DNA of 64,000 nucleotides from contig NC_077242.1 in the NCBI RefSeq assembly GCF_947179165.1, forward strand, positions 28,705,097 to 28,769,096, written 5' to 3'. The notes beneath the pieces were generated by a model. That model ran no database searches, was not told the DNA's origin, and worked only from the letters and a program-made list of their open reading frames with translations. This document shows positions 35,291 to 48,936 of this stretch, piece by piece. Position 1 is the first letter of the stretch; each line of letters begins with the position of its first letter. A program made the position numbers and the translations under genes. This DNA comes from Solanum dulcamara (lineage: Eukaryota > Streptophyta > Magnoliopsida > Solanales > Solanaceae).

Positions 35291-38200
35291 ATGGCACCAG
35301 AAAATCAACCAACGACGGGTCCTCCAATTTTTTCTGGCGATAATTATCATATTTGGGCCATTAAAATGAAGGCCTATTTGAAGGCTCTAAACTTGTGGGA
35401 TGTCATTGAGAGAGGAGAACCTATTGTCCAGCCATTGAGAGACAACCCAACTCTCAATGATATAAAAAAGTATGATGAGTTGGTGACTAAATCACCAAGA
35501 GCTCTCACTTGCATATATTCCAGCCTTACGGATGTGATGTTTACAAGGATTATGGCTTGTGAGACAGCCAAAGAAGCCTGGGATAAGCTAAAGGAGGAGT
35601 TTGAAGGCAGCAACAAAGTTAAGTCCGTTAAGGTCTTAGCTTTGAAGAGGGAGTTTGAGCTCTTGAAGATGAAGGATTCGGATAGTGTGAAAGAGTACTC
35701 TTCCAAACGGATGGATATTGTGAACCAAATAAGGATACTTGGTGAAAACTTTCCAGACCAGAAGGTTGTAGAGAAGATCATGGTCAGCCTTCCGGACAAG
35801 TTTGATTCAAAAATCTCAGCTATTGAAGAGTCTTGTGACTTGACTACTCTTTCAATAGCTGAGCTGATATCTAAATTGCAAATCCAAGAGCTTACCCAGG
35901 GTCTTACCGCCCGAACCAGCAAGACTAATGTCTACTTATACCTTTGAGAGGTAATCGTAATCAAAGATGTTTTCTTGTCTCTCGTTTCTTTTCTAAAAAA
36001 AATCAAAGATGCCTTTCAAGTAAGGCATAAATTCAGGCAACAAAAGGAAGAAAAAAAAGTCTCTTTAGACCACTCTGGAGAGGTGAAATCTGGTGGATAC
36101 CAAGGTGAATCGTCGAGGAGAGGTAAATTTCCACCTTGTGGTATTTGTAAGAAGACAAACCACTTGGAGAAGAATTATTGGCAGAAGTCCAAAAGGTCCC
36201 TTATTCAATGCAGATATTGCAAGAAATATGGGCACATTGAGAAGTATTGCAGGCAAAAGCAAACTCATAGTGGTCAGTCTTCCCAACGAGTAAATTTTGC
36301 GGAAGATCACCAAGTTGAAAAAACAGAGGAGGAGGTATTCATGGCTTCGCACACATCACATGTTGATCGATGCACTTGGTATGTCGATAGTGCGTGCACA
36401 AGGCACATGGCAATTGATGAAAATCTGTTTGTTAGCTTGTACAGGTCTGATAGGACCAAAGTGAAGCTTGGAAATGGTGCACTAGTGCAAGCTCAAGGTA
36501 GAGGTTCCGTAAAATTTCCTGCGGATGAAGGTATGAAAATCATAAATGATGTTCTTTATGTGCCAAGCTTAACTCAAAACTTGTTGAGTGTTGCTCAGTT
36601 ACTTCATAATAATTACTCACTTACTTTTAAGGATAAAAAATGTGTCATTTATGATCCTAAAGGTTGTGAAGTAGCTAAAATTAGCATGATTGGCAATTCC
36701 TTTCCAATTTCATGCTATTCTGCTGAAAGTTGCTCTTTCAATGTTGAAATGAGTGATACTTGGCTTTGGCACAAAAGATTCGGTCATTACAACCTTAGTT
36801 CATTGGTGTATATGCAATCCAAGGGTATGGTACTTGATGTACCCAAAATTAACATGTGTCGAGATGTTTGTGAGTCATGTCAAATTGGTAAATTGCATAG
36901 ACGATCCTTTCCTAAAGGAAGTCTTTGGAGGGCGAAGGAAAAGCTAGAGTTGGTTCATATAGATATATGTGGACCAATGAGGACGTCTTCTTTGAGTAGG
37001 AATAAATATTTTATTCTCTTTATAGATGACCTTACTCGAATGACATGGGTCTTTTTTCTAAGTAGCAAAGTTTAGGTGTTCTCTATTTTCAAAGAATTCA
37101 AGGTTATGGTAGAAATGGAGAGTGGCTGCCGGTTGAAGTATATCAGGTCAGATAATGGAACTGAATATACTTCACATCAGTTCAGCAAATATTGTAAAGA
37201 CTTAGGTATTCAACAACAATTCACTGTAAGCTACACTCCAGAACAGAATGGGATTTTTGAGAAGAAGAACAGAATAGTGATGGAGATGGCAAGATGCATG
37301 CTGGCAGAAAAGAAGATGCCTAAATATTTTTGGGCTGAGGCAGTCAATACTGCAGTCTATTTGCTGAACAGGTTACCAACTAGAGCACTCCAAGACATGA
37401 CACCATTTGAAGCATGGAGGGGTATAAAGCCATCTGTTAGACACTTAAAAGTCTTTGGTTCAGTCTGCTATGCACATGTTCCAGATGCTAAAAGAGGCAA
37501 ATTGGATAACAAGGCAGAACTCTGTATTTTGTTGGGCTATAGCACAGTTGCAAAAGGGTACAAAGTGTATAATGTTCGTATGAAGAAGGTGCTTATCAGT
37601 AGAGATCTTACGGTGGACGAGTCTAGCCACTATGATTGGGATCGGATTATTGTTGTGAAGAACCAAGATGGGAGCACCTCAGTTGCAGCTCAAAGTCCAA
37701 GGACGAGTGATATTTCTTCCAGTCCTATTACTGGAGCAGGAAACCTTTCAAATGTTGAATTGACAACTGATTCTCCAGTTTTGAAGACCAGGTCACTAGC
37801 TAAAGTTTATGAGCAATGCAATTTTGCTCTTGTGGAACCATCTTCCTTTAAAGAAGCAGCAAGTCATGAAGCTTGGATTTCCGCAATGGAGGAGGAGCTT
37901 GCCATAATTAATAAAAATGATACATGGGAGCTGGTTGATAGGCCCGAACAAAAGAACATTATTGGTGTTAAATGGGTCTATAGAACGAAGTTCAATCCAG
38001 ATGGATCCATCTTCAAACATAAATCTAGGCTCGTAGTTAAAGGTTATTCCCAGCAGCCTGGAGTGGAATTTGGAGATACGTTTGCACCTGTTACGAGGCA
38101 TGAGACAGTAAGATTTCTAATTGCTCTTGCAGTACAGTACAAATGGAAAATCTATCATTTAGATGTCAAATCTGCATTTCTAAATGGATTTCTTGAAGAA

Positions 38201-39382
38201 GATATTTATGTTGAACAACCTGAAGGTTTTATAGTTGCAGGTGAAGAAGACAAGGTGTATAAGCTTAAAAAGGCTCTCTACGGTCTTAAACAAGCTCCGA
38301 GAGCTTGGTACAGTAGGCTGGATACTCATTTGTTGTCTCAAGGCTTCAATCGAAGCCTAAATGAGCCTACTTTATACTTCAAAAGGCAAGCCAATGGAAA
38401 GCTAATTGTGATATTCGTTTATGTTGATGATTTGATGATCACAGGTGAAGATTCTCTTGCGGTTCAAGAAGTTAAAAATGCGATGCTAAAAGTTTTTGAA
38501 ATGTCTGATCTAGGGGAGATGAAGTTCTTCGTGGGAATAGAAATTTCTCAATCTTCTGAAGGAATTTTCTTGTTCCAAAAGAGGTATGCCCTGAATCTCT
38601 TAAAAAGGTTCAAGCTTGATAAGTGCAAACCTGTTGCAACTCCACTTGTTGTGAATGAAAAGTTAATGAAGGATGATGGAGAAGAACGGGCAGATTCAAA
38701 ACTTTATAGGAGCCTTATTGGAAGCGTGTTATATCTGACTGCTACCAGACCAGATATGATGTTTGCAGCTAGTCTACTGTCCCGATATATACAATGTCCT
38801 AGCACCAAGCATCTTGGAGCTGCTAAAAGGGTGTTGAGATATATTAGAGGGACAACTGATTATGGCATTTGGTATAGAAGTGTGGAGAATGGATCTCTTA
38901 TTGGCTATTCAGATAGCGATTGGGGTGGATGTGTGGATGATTACAAAAGCACATCTGGTTACTCCTTTTCATTTGGTTCAGGCATTTTTTCTTGGAGCAC
39001 AAAGAAGCAAGATATCGTAGCTCAATCTTCAGCAGAAGCCGAGTATGTGGCAGCTGCATCTGCTACAAATCAAGGAATTTGGTTGAGAAAAATCTTGTTT
39101 GAATTAGATCTTTTGCCAAAAGAACCAACAGTGATCTATGTAGACAATAAATCAGCCATTGCTATGGCTAAAAATCCAGTACAACATGGAAGGACGAAGC
39201 ATATCAACATCAGATTCCATGCTTTGCGAGATGCTGAGAAGAATGGGGAAGTTAAGCTGGTGCATTGCAGAAGTGAAGAACAACAAGCCGATATTCTAAC
39301 CAAGGCTCTTCCCACCAATAAGTTTGAGTTTCAAAGGTCGTTGCAGGGAGTTTCAATGAAAAATCTTAAGGAGGAGTGTTAG
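35291..39382 (+). pseudogene. Ty1/copia gag-pol polyprotein, two premature stops
   Basis: A single frame runs from ATG 35291 (MAPENQPTTGPPIFSGDNYH) to TAG 39380-39382, about 1363 codons, interrupted by TGA 35945 and TAG 37073. Gag of the UBN2 type is followed by two zinc knuckles (the first lost its last Cys, CGICKKTNHLEKNYW; CRYCKKYGHIEKYC is intact). The protease has WYVDSACTRHM with Ala at the usual Gly of DSG. Then come integrase (HKRFGH, CESCQIGK, HIDICGP, SDNGTEY, TPEQNG), RT (HLDVKSAFLNG, VYVDDLMI) and RNase H (YSDSDWGG, SSAEAEY). The final stop codon overlaps the first bases of the 3' LTR. A short stretch at 35948-36005 between the repeated words aatcaaagatg looks like a local insertion or duplication. 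Confidence 0.95.
39368..39376 (+). other. Polypurine tract
   Basis: aaggaggag abuts the 3' LTR and is the expected plus-strand primer site. Confidence 0.8.
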
Positions 39383-39756
39383 GAAATTAAGATTTATCTA
39401 AGAAACTCCTACTTAGTAGATATTTTTATGTAGTAACCAAGTCTTTTATTTAAAACTTAGTGGTGGTTAGTTGGCCACAAAGAGTGGTGGTTAGTTGGCC
39501 ACAAAGAGTGGTGGATAGTTGGCCACATATGTATTGTGTGAGTTTTTTTTCTGCTTGTTTTGTGGTTTGTAGTCCTCATACACACACTATATATATGTGT
39601 GTGTAGCCTATGCAATTATCAATCTAAGAAATAAGAAGAATACTTAAAATATTTCAGCTTTCTCTTCTTCTTCCCTGCAATTTTATAGCAATTTATAGCT
39701 ACATTTTAATTGCTTCAACTTTCTGTTTTCTAATCCTTTTTCCCCTTCTTGTAACA
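39377..39756 (+). repeat. 3' LTR of the copia element
   Basis: TGTTAGG...TAACA, 380 bp, with the same three 24-bp units at 39459-39530. It differs from the 5' LTR by about four substitutions and two single-base length changes. Confidence 0.95.
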
Positions 39757-41190
39757 GATGTGCTTCTTACCTTCATTTCCCGGTGTTTCCTCTTCTCCTT
39801 CTTTTATGCCAGTGTTGAGCAGGTTGAGCTGAATTATCAATCAGAACCTATGATATCCTAGGTATTCTAAATGAATTTTCTGGTTCTGCAAATTTATACT
39901 TGAGGCACTGCTGGATTCTGATGGAAGGATGATAGCAGAGGTAAAGAATTTAATACGAGGAGAATAAACACTCTATTTCTGTGACATGACATTTTGATGC
40001 TGGTGCTTGTTTTCTGTTACCTTTGCATATTGCGCATCAAAACATCTTCTTTTAGTTCCCAATCTCGTTACTATTAATCAAAATTTTAGTTTCAGCTTTA
40101 ATGGATAGTAATCCACGTCTCCCTATTTTTCTTTGTGCTTATTGTTTTCCTTCTATTTTAAATGGGACACCCGTCCTCTTGGGCTTGAGGGAGGAATGAA
40201 TTGTCGGAGTCGAAGCATTATCAGATTTCATTGGAATAGTAATTAAGGGCAACCTTTCTTGATTTTACCATCTTACCTTTTTTGCCTTTGGGACCGATTT
40301 TACAGGTAAGGCAACTTGCTATATTTCTTCTTGTGGCGTGGTTTGCAGATCCTATCATTGACCATTCAACGTCAGGTGAATTTAAAAAGAAGTCCTTGAA
40401 GGAGACAAAAGTCTTACCAACACCTGAAAGATTGGTTTCAGCAAACCTTATAATGTTGAAAGTTACTTTGGCCCTTGTTGATAGACATGTTTACGGGTAC
40501 ATTATTTGTTTTCATCATTATTGAAAGGTGAAAAGTCTCGTCGGGCTTCCCGCCTCCAACGTGTCGTAACATGTAATTATTTTAGCTCCATAGTTGCTAA
40601 TGCAGATTTTGTTGGTAGTTTCTATGATTCATTCATTTGCAGAAAGTCTTAGGGCATATTTATACATACCATACCTCATATTGGGCATCCTCCTGGTGGA
40701 GAATTGCTGAATGTTGGAACTTAGTGGACAGTTTCAAAAGTTCAACACATAGAGAGTATATTGAAAGATTAATATGGCATTTCCTATTTTACGTTTATCC
40801 GTGTGATTTTTAGTTTTTTTGCTATCTTTATCGCCATATAATATCAGAAAAGCTAATAAAGCCATTTTTATAAAAATGTAGACAAACAGAAAGCAAGAAA
40901 AAGATGGTGATGGTTTTTGGAGTGTAACAGGATAGAAAAATAATTAATAGGGATGGCAACAGGGTGGTGTGATTTTAAGGCTATGCAGGGCGGGTTGGAA
41001 TAAAAACATTCCTGCATTTATAAGGGGAAACATACATTTAATTTTTATTGTGAGCACATTGTCAGATTTAATTAGGATTTAACTTTTTTTGGTCAAAATA
41101 GTTTTACTTTTATATATATAGAGTGTGTAAATGAATTTTTGCATTATCGGATCATGTAAATCGCAAAAAATAATTATATGGAATTGTTCA
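39757..41190. other. Non-coding DNA with one doubtful exon-like stretch
   Basis: An open frame at 40282-40524 includes a tttgcAG acceptor-like site followed by codons for DPIID. DPII resembles the extreme C-terminus of NRPC1 as I remember it, so this could be the last NRPC1 exon displaced by the copia insertion. This is weak. The rest is AT-rich without recognised features. Confidence 0.3.
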
Positions 41191-43088
41191 TGTAACGATC
41201 CATTAGGTCGTTTTGAATACTGGGACTTTTTATTTCATAAAAGACTCATCCCGTAAATTTTTAATGGATATTTTAGACTATTCGATAACTATGGTTATTT
41301 AATTAAGGAGTGAATTTAGATAACTTATTTAATTAATTAACTAAAGTGATAATATATTTAATATCCTGTACCACTTATTCCATATTTATTAAAATAGTTA
41401 GTAGGGCTATCATTTTTAGTACTTAATTAATTTGAGAAAGAAAAAATAGAAAAAAAAAGAGAAGAGCTCACCTGCGGCGCAACAGGAACACAAACATCAA
41501 TTGCTTCAGGTAAGACTCATCATCCAAATATTCAAATCTTAATCTTTGTAATGGTGTAAATGGATAGAGGATATTATATTATAATATTAAATTTGAATTG
41601 TAGAAAGAAATTGGAAGTTAGCATACGTACTGTTGGAAATGTTCTACAAGATTTTGGTCAATTGAATAATGATTGGATAATGATTATAGGCTAATCATTG
41701 AGGGTGATGATATATATTAAATCATTGGTTTAGGTACTGCATTTTGTAATTAAATTCTTTGTGTAATTTGGGTTTGGTTTCGAATATTCTCATAATTATC
41801 ACAATTTAATTCAAGTTTTAATATATTGAGGTAGGTAATTAAATAGTAGGTGTATTGTATTATATGAATACCATTAAATTTATGTTAATTGGAGGAATTA
41901 AGACTTAACCCTAGGCTTGAGATTTTAAGAAATTGATTATAGAATTGGGTGAGTTGTTGGGTCTAGGTTAAACATATAAATAATATTGGTGTCTACGGAT
42001 TAGTTACTTATAAATATTATATATTTGATAGATTGTAAACGGTCTGAGGCATTGAAGAAACGAAGGACATTGGTGGATTAGCTTGCTTTACTTTGGTTCT
42101 TCGGTTGAGGTTGGTTATGGCTTATTTTATATCATAGATAGACTCTTAATAGCGATTGATAGTCATTGAGTAATGTGTGAAGTTTACTATGCATTTAATT
42201 ATTGTGGTTTGGATGTTGGTATGTTGTTGTGATTGGTCTGAAATCCTAAGACCGTGAAATCCATAATCTTGAACTTACCCTATCAAAAAATGGTGTCTTG
42301 AATAAAGAAGGCTTGATGAAATATTGTTAATGAAGTGGAATGTAATCATAAAAAATGATAAATTAATTATATTTGGATCGGGTGTCAGTTTCGACACGGT
42401 ATATTTGGATCGAGTGTCACATTCCGACACGGTATATTTGGATCGGGTGTCACATTTCGGCACGGTAACATTAAGGAAAAATAAATTAAAATGACTTAAT
42501 ACTACCCAATCTCCAATAACTCATTTTCCAAAAGAGTATGATGTGGAGGCTTGAGTCCTCATGTGTGATCTTGATATTGTTGACTGGTTATGTAATTGTT
42601 CATTGGTTGCCACATGTTAAGTATTATTGTTGATTTTCCGCTATTACTTTATGCATGTTGATTTCTATTTTGATTCGGCCGATGATACCTACTCAGTACA
42701 TGTTGTCCTGTACTGACCCATACTTGTATCTTTTCTTGTTTTATTTTGTGGAGTGCAGTGAGTGTTCCACCAACTTTGACTCGACCTCAACTCTAGTCAA
42801 TCTCCAGTTCATCGAATTGCAGGGTGAGCTATCCATCTAGCTGGCGATGAAATCTCTTGTCATAGCATGGTGTCCTTAGTTTTCGTACACGTTATGTTAT
42901 TTATTTATTTGGTGTTTGATAATTTGAGACTTAGTTTTAGAATTTAGATGTCCTTCAGGTTTTGGGAAAACATATTTAATTGAGCTTCCGCGTTATTGTC
43001 ATATTTATTAGTTGGGGTTTGTATCGTTGGTTCTCCACCTAGGAGATTAAGTGTGAGTGTCATTCATGGCCCAGTTTAAGTCGTGACA
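41191..43088 (+). mobile_element. Solo LTR of the gypsy family, TSD GTTCA
   Basis: It begins TGTAACGATCC and ends aagtcgTGACA, 1898 bp, related along its whole length to the LTRs at 18115 and 25352. The target duplication GTTCA is intact at 41186-41190 and 43089-43093, which shows a solo LTR left by recombination between two LTRs. It has diverged clearly more than the two LTRs of the full-length copy, so it comes from an older insertion or another subfamily. Confidence 0.95.
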
Positions 43089-44034
43089 GTTCATAAAAAG
43101 TGAGAATAGTAACCCCAAAGAATAAGATATATAAGATTATTTGCTATTATAAAAGAGCACACGTGTGTTTGGTATGCCAAAAAATATTTTTCGAATACAC
43201 TTTACAGAAGTCCTTTTTAATGTTTTTTCGGTGTTTGGTTGCTAGAAAATGTCTTATTTTATGAAAAGTATTTTCCTCCTACTAAACAACCATCCATTGA
43301 TACAAGAACTACATCAGACAATTCAGCTAAAATCAGAAAATAGAAAAAGATTTTAGGTTGTCATCCCTTAAGATAAAGATAACCTAGGCATTGTCGATCT
43401 CTAGTTGGTTGGTTTGAGGCTTCGAAGCCTAGGCCACGTGGTACAAACTTGCTTCAGGAGCCTTTGGCTCGAGTTCGTGTGATTCAGGACTGGCTACGGG
43501 CAAGGCTTTGATACAGACTCATACAGTAAATTATACAGTATAGTAACCTTTTTTCCGTGGGAGTCCATTTTTTAGCCTTACGTTACCAACTGTCACGCTT
43601 TGTTAGATGTGTACTTCTGGAAAATCAAAAGTTAGCTTTTTAAAAAGCTGCTTTGAGCTGGGTGGATCCTTGAATAACGAAGAAAATAAAAAGAGGATTT
43701 TAGTGAGTGGTTTATTGACAAATCTGCAAAGTGAATCCTCATTTAAAAGTATACTAGAATTAGGTAGAGGTGATGAAAATTCATTTTTCTGGGGCTGGTT
43801 TGGTTGTATATCCAAATTACTGCCATCTTTATACAACTAGATGGTCTTGATTTCTTTCTAGTAATTATTTTCTGCTGCTCTTCCCCTCCTTAGGTAGAAT
43901 ATAAGATCCAAATTTACAACAGAAGTAGTACACAATTGTTTGAAAGAATAGCTGTGGCATGCATTTCATATATACATTGTTGTGTATAGGAAGGATGTAA
44001 CAAACCAAGATTGATATTGTACAGTCTCTCCTCT
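43089..44034. other. Non-coding DNA with one unassigned ORF
   Basis: A 77-codon frame on + (43607-43840, starts MCTSGKSKVSF) and its antisense counterpart are both open; neither is recognised. The stretch at 43160-43310 has tgtttgg...ctaaacaac words that could be a small MITE. No support for a gene. Confidence 0.4.
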
Positions 44035-44989
44035 TCACTCTGTATAATCAAAGAGAGCTAATTGTAACTGAGAATCGACTGTGTATTGCTTAACGAATGA
44101 CCTTCTCCACCAAACCTCGAAAGCTCTCTGAATATTGGGACAGTCATCCCCTTTGTTAAGGAATCAATCGAACCAGTTAAGCAGAATGGTTTGTTGTTGA
44201 GCCAAGGGTAGTGTTAGAATAGTCTGGCCAAGTCCTTCTTCAACCAGCTTCTTGTCAATTGATCTACCAGCCCTTTTCATCCACCCAAAATCGTCATGTA
44301 GACTTTCCAGCCATGTTGATAACAGACAATATCTAACATCTTTTGGTACTAATAAATTTCCCCTACCAATTGCAACTCAAAGTTGTGCAGTGATCTTGCT
44401 GATCTCATGGCGATACACGATGGGAATCTTGGAGTGAAGAATCGAGAGTTCTTTTTGTTTTGCCCATAGTTTTACAAACTCATCCCCCATTTTCCTGTCG
44501 ATTAGGATATCTACTAGCCACTGCAGATTGTCTGCTTCACGAGCAATCTCACCCATTAGAACCCCTCGATCTTGCTTCCTGTTATCATCCACGGATGTAG
44601 CTTCAAACAAGCTAAGTATTAGAGAAGTGAGGCATCTATGAAAAAAATGAGAGAGAGTATCCTGAGAGATATCAAGGTTACTTTCATGACTGCTACTATT
44701 GCTAGTGTTTTCTCTTAGCAAACGAGATATCACTTTTTTCATCTCTTTGCGGGCTTTATCATCCATGGCATGTAAAACACTAGTAAGTAGTCTCTGAAGA
44801 ATATCATCGGATCTTGAAGATGTTGATGGTTCAGCAATCAGTCTCTGAAGTATATCGCTGCTGAATCAGGAAGCTGAAGTTGACTGAGATGAGATACTAC
44901 TTTTTCTCTTCTTGTTGGGACCAAGGAACAGCCTCCAGATACTCCAAACAAGCCAATACTCCATCATCAAACATAATTGCTGAAGATAT
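44035..44989 (-). pseudogene. BTB/POZ gene 3' part (At5g60050-like), decayed
   Basis: Read right to left, an AG acceptor at 44991-44990 opens [21 protein letters not shown], then a part with small frame changes, DDILQRLLTSVLHAMDDKAR, and from 44766 a constant frame to TGA 44037-44035. It includes LQWLVDILIDRKMGDEFVKL, then DVRYCLLSTWLESLHDDFGW and TLPLAQQQTILLNWF. This is the conserved C-terminal region of a plant BTB/POZ protein family; BTB proteins are often cullin-3 ubiquitin-ligase adaptors. In-frame TGA codons at 44379-44377 and 44166-44164 and the frame changes near 44850-44900 mark it as a pseudogene. The BTB domain exon itself is not found upstream, where a transposon lies (45173-46272). 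Confidence 0.8.
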
Positions 44990-45172
44990 CTGTGATAAAA
45001 CATGATAAAAGAAAATATTAATATAGAAAATAAGAACATAAACAGACACTCGAAGTCCCAAGTCATCAGTGTAGTTAAAACTTTGCCATACCGGAAAAAT
45101 GAAGCTTGGTACACTACCCATTCTGCAATTTGTCAATATATCTATAGTTTCTTTTACAATGTCTAGCACTCA

Positions 45173-46272
45173 CGACTTTGTCAATTGAACACTTAAAGTT
45201 ATTAAAAAATATTATTTTAAACCCCTATAATCATGTGTGTCTCTCAAACGCATTGATATGAATAACAAATTACTATTCACATCAGATATAAATTGCCACA
45301 TCAGTTTTATTATTACAAATATTATTTTTTAGTGAAAATCTCAAACTCTTTCCATAACCCTTTTTTCTTGATTTCTTGAAAGTTGCCGGAGATGATGTCA
45401 TTGCAAAAAAATTTGAGCTGGGTAACGGCGGTGTTCCTGGTGGTGTTGGAGATGATGCGACCTTCTGGATCTTTCCAGGAAGATTTGCGCCTAGTTTCTT
45501 GTGTTTGATGAGTATGTGGAATGCCCTTACTTGATTCGGCACCATTTTTTCACCTTCCTTCTCCGATCCTACATTCTATCACCATCGGTCTCTCAATTCA
45601 GTGGTGAAGTGGGGTGATTAATTAAGAAATTGAATTGCATTCACTTCAAAATTCAATAATTTTCACAAATCAAATCATTGAGTTTACGATGGAAAAATAA
45701 ATATCAATTATCAGTCAAATATTTTTAGCAATAACCCTATTTTGGGTTTGAAAAATGCTGCAAAAGGTTAGGTTTAAAGAAATTAAAGTGGGTAAAATGA
45801 AATTTTGCTCTTAACACATATTTTCTTGCATTATGTTTTTCGATGGCGGTGTATTTGTGTTTTGCCTTCTAATTTGCTTTCAAAAAGGTTAATGAGGAGG
45901 AAATGAAAGAAGACATAGATAATGATTTCTTCAGGTGATGACTCACAGTGACAATTTCAGGAAAAAAAAAAGATAGTGATGACAGCGAAGAAAAGAAATG
46001 GTGGCAGCCATGTTTGGAGATGGGATGAGCTTGGAGAAGGAATGAATGTTTCTCTTTTTCTTTTTCCTTTTTTGTCCTTTTTCTTTAGGTTTTATTTACT
46101 CTTTTTTTTTAATTTTAGTCCTTATTCAATCATTCACTCTCCTTAAATGCGTGAAACTCAAGCACTTTATCCAATTCAGCCGTCAAGTTGCCACATAAGC
46201 TCAGTCAACGGTCAAAGTTGTTTAAAATATTAAGTTTCACTAAGTTTAAGTGTTTAATTGGCAAAATCGTAA
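45173..46272. mobile_element. Non-autonomous DNA transposon with ~50-bp TIRs
   Basis: The left end gactttgtcaattgaacact pairs in inverted orientation with the right end, whose complement reads gattttgccaattaaacact; similarity continues for about 50 bp to ttttaaac. No transposase is encoded inside. Long terminal inverted repeats suggest a Mutator-type non-autonomous element, but the target duplication was not resolved. Confidence 0.6.
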
Positions 46273-46540
46273 GCAGAAAAATTCAGACGACAAATAGAGT
46301 CAAGTATAAGGGTCTCTTAGGTTATTCCACATTTTTAGAATGAGTATATGAACAGTGATAGAAAGAAAAAATAGAGAATATAAACTTTATTAGAATTGAA
46401 GTGACATATGTGTAAGTGGCAATAATGCTTCCTCCTCATATTTCCTATAAGAGAAAATGATCTAGCATATCCTTAAAATATTTGATAAATATAAATGATT
46501 CTGTGTTTTAAAAAAATATTTTACTTCTAACTCTGTTATT

Positions 46541-46738
46541 TATTTATTTTTGATTTTCCATCCAGTATCTGGTATTCATATAGGAGTCTGATTAAATTTA
46601 AATTCGCGTCGGAGAGTCTCACGTTAGGGGTAAAACACTGTCTAACAAAGGCGATTCCGTATCCAAGGAGACTCGAATGCAAGACCTCTTGATTAAGGAT
46701 GAAGGAATACTTACCACTCCACCACAACCCTTATTGGT
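46541..46738 (-). mobile_element. tRNA-derived SINE with ~16-bp TSD
   Basis: On the - strand it starts with a pol III A-box-like gtggtggagtggtaag and a B-box-like cattcgagtctcc about 45 nt later, continues with a unique body, and ends in an A-rich (aaataaat) tail. Flanks ttctaactctgttatt (46525-46540) and ttctaactatgttatt (46739-46754) are a target duplication with one mismatch. SINEs are mobilised by LINE machinery. Confidence 0.8.
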
Positions 46739-46754
46739 TTCTAACTATGTTATT

Positions 46755-47083
46755 AAACAAATGGCCCAATATATCTGTTATTGACTAATGAAAATTGTAT
46801 TTTCCTTAAATTATAATTTATTTTAAAAAAATAAAAAATACCATCTAATAATTAAACTCCCAACCCTAGCTATTTTAAACTACAACATATAGTATAAGGC
46901 CAATGCCAATTTTGAACTTTCATATTTAATTTAAAGATAAATATGGCTCTTATAAAGTTATACCTTTAAGTTTTGCATTATAAATGCAACTTTTACATTA
47001 GGGTAATTTTGGTTCCCCTTCTCTTGGCTAAAGGATATGGTGTAAAATGTTTGAAATATCTAGGTGTCGTTTCGTTTGTGGTC
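46755..47083. other. AT-rich non-coding DNA
   Basis: No gene or repeat family recognised; it leads into the (TAA)n tract. Confidence 0.5.
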
Positions 47084-48501
<1,418 letters not shown>

Positions 48502-48936
48502 TATTATTTAACACTTAAATACTTAGCCCATCATGGGTCTAAGTTAAGAAAAATATAATAAAGAAGAAAGAAATAAGTACCTGGAGGACCACCAATAGCC
48601 TGGGGTTGTTACAGCAAACTTCAAACTTTTATTTATTTCACAACTATTACACACTAAGTAGTACTATAGGTAGAGAGAAGGTAGAGTATTAAGAGTAGAG
48701 AGAGAAAGGGGTTCTCAAAAACTTAGCCCCAAAATGAATGCAAAATGCATTCATTTATAATTGAAAAAGTGCACAGTAAAATGTGCAAAAGTCAAAAAGT
48801 ACACAATTCCAAATAGTAAAAATCTACAGTTACCATCCAATTTTCAACGATTGAATAGTGAAATAACTGTTGACATAGTGAAATCTACTGTTTATGCCAT
48901 CATTCTGTCTGCCGGTCGCTTTCTTATGCAGTCCGT
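48502..48936 (-). other. 3' untranslated region of the pararetrovirus
   Basis: Non-coding DNA between the third ORF and the downstream repeat. On the - strand an AATAAATAAAA word is present at about 48628-48638, a possible poly(A) signal. It also carries one arm (48498-48516) of a 19-nt inverted repeat matching 55967-55985. Confidence 0.6.

Larger units (their letters stand above)
34811..39756 (+). mobile_element. Complete Ty1/copia element, TSD GATGT
   Basis: Two 380-bp LTRs (about six differences by eye) flank a gag-pol region in copia order (integrase before RT). The 5-bp target duplication GATGT is at 34806-34810 and 39757-39761. It is a young insertion, about 98% LTR identity by eye, with two premature stops. 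Confidence 0.95.

Noticed and set aside
35374..35922. 182-codon - strand ORF
   Set aside because: It is antisense to the copia gag, which has clear family similarity.
40282..40524. Last exon of NRPC1
   Set aside because: Only a short DPII-like match after an AG; the rest of the frame does not resemble the subunit, so it was left as a remark.
43603..43840. Sense and antisense 77-codon ORFs as possible small genes
   Set aside because: Neither shows a recognisable motif, splice context or homologue; both strands are open, so coding cannot be assigned.
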